In this document: positions 6,310 through 6,318 of the stretch, in pieces
Layout of the letters: each line of letters begins with the position of its first letter
Numbering within the stretch: position 1 is the first letter of the stretch
From: Bacteroidales bacterium
Lineage (GTDB): Bacteria > Bacteroidota > Bacteroidia > Bacteroidales > VadinHA17
Direction: 5' to 3'
NCBI GenBank assembly: GCA_027451265.1
Contig: DAIDJT010000070.1
Span: 1-6,318 of the forward strand
DNA: 6,318 bases
Position numbers and translations under genes: made by a program
The notes under the pieces: generated by a model
Told to the model about the DNA's origin: nothing
The model's database searches: none
What the model saw: the letters and a program-made list of their open reading frames with translations, nothing else

Positions 6310-6318
6310 GATCATTCC

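Noticed and set aside
6160..6315. 51-codon minus-strand frame starting at 6315
   Set aside because: It reads through the repeat module and the terminator stem, is Arg/Pro/Ser-rich at first, and shows no family motif.
6188..6318. Minus-strand frame open from the window edge, ending FFVGAPSWYY-stop
   Set aside because: Could be the tail of a gene outside the window, but it spans the duplicated hairpin module and has low-complexity Arg/Ser/Pro content; too little is visible to call it.
6233..6318. Plus-strand ATG with AAGGAG 8 nt upstream
   Set aside because: The ribosome-site-like sequence belongs to the repeated block and the other genes here do not use Shine-Dalgarno sites; the product is Gly/Pro then Arg-rich and runs off the edge.

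Overview
The window looks like ordinary chromosomal DNA of a Bacteroidota bacterium, perhaps of the Bacteroidales type. Three things suggest this. Start codons lack Shine-Dalgarno sequences, and several leaders (pfkA, the 5327 membrane gene) are A-rich. Two intergenic regions contain exact TAnnTTTG elements, the -7 box of the Bacteroidota primary sigma factor. The protein sequences also read like those of that phylum. The taxonomic call is an inference. There are no tRNA or rRNA genes, no CRISPR array and no recognisable mobile element.

Left half (1-4116): a phosphate and polyphosphate locus. On the minus strand, pfkA (6-phosphofructokinase, 2033-3082), a SixA-type histidine phosphatase (1410-1940) and ppk1 (polyphosphate kinase, 1-1413, cut by the window edge) lie in one direction. 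The sixA stop and the ppk1 start share a 4-nt ATGA overlap. Across a 158-bp intergenic region, a CHAD-domain protein (3241-4116) is read divergently; CHAD domains bind polyphosphate. One cluster therefore encodes the enzyme that makes polyP, a phosphohistidine phosphatase coupled to it, a likely polyP-binding protein, and a PFK whose active site mixes ATP-type and pyrophosphate-type residues.

Right half (4195-6318): a LuxR-type regulator with seven predicted membrane helices (4195-5145, minus) is divergent from a four-helix membrane protein (5327-6106, plus). The region between them holds two dyads built from three copies of CACTACT, one of them a near-perfect 25-bp inverted repeat upstream of a candidate -7 box. 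This is a plausible operator for the regulator. The plus-strand gene ends at a good intrinsic terminator (6148-6186).

The last ~125 bp (6193-6318) have no convincing gene. They contain a duplicated, hairpin-rich GC-rich module. A smaller repeat, in which parts of the CHAD gene's 3' end recur just after its stop codon, lies in the convergent gap at 4117-4194. No wholly new system is demonstrated. The best leads are the polyP/PFK/phosphohistidine cluster and the membrane regulator with its dyads.
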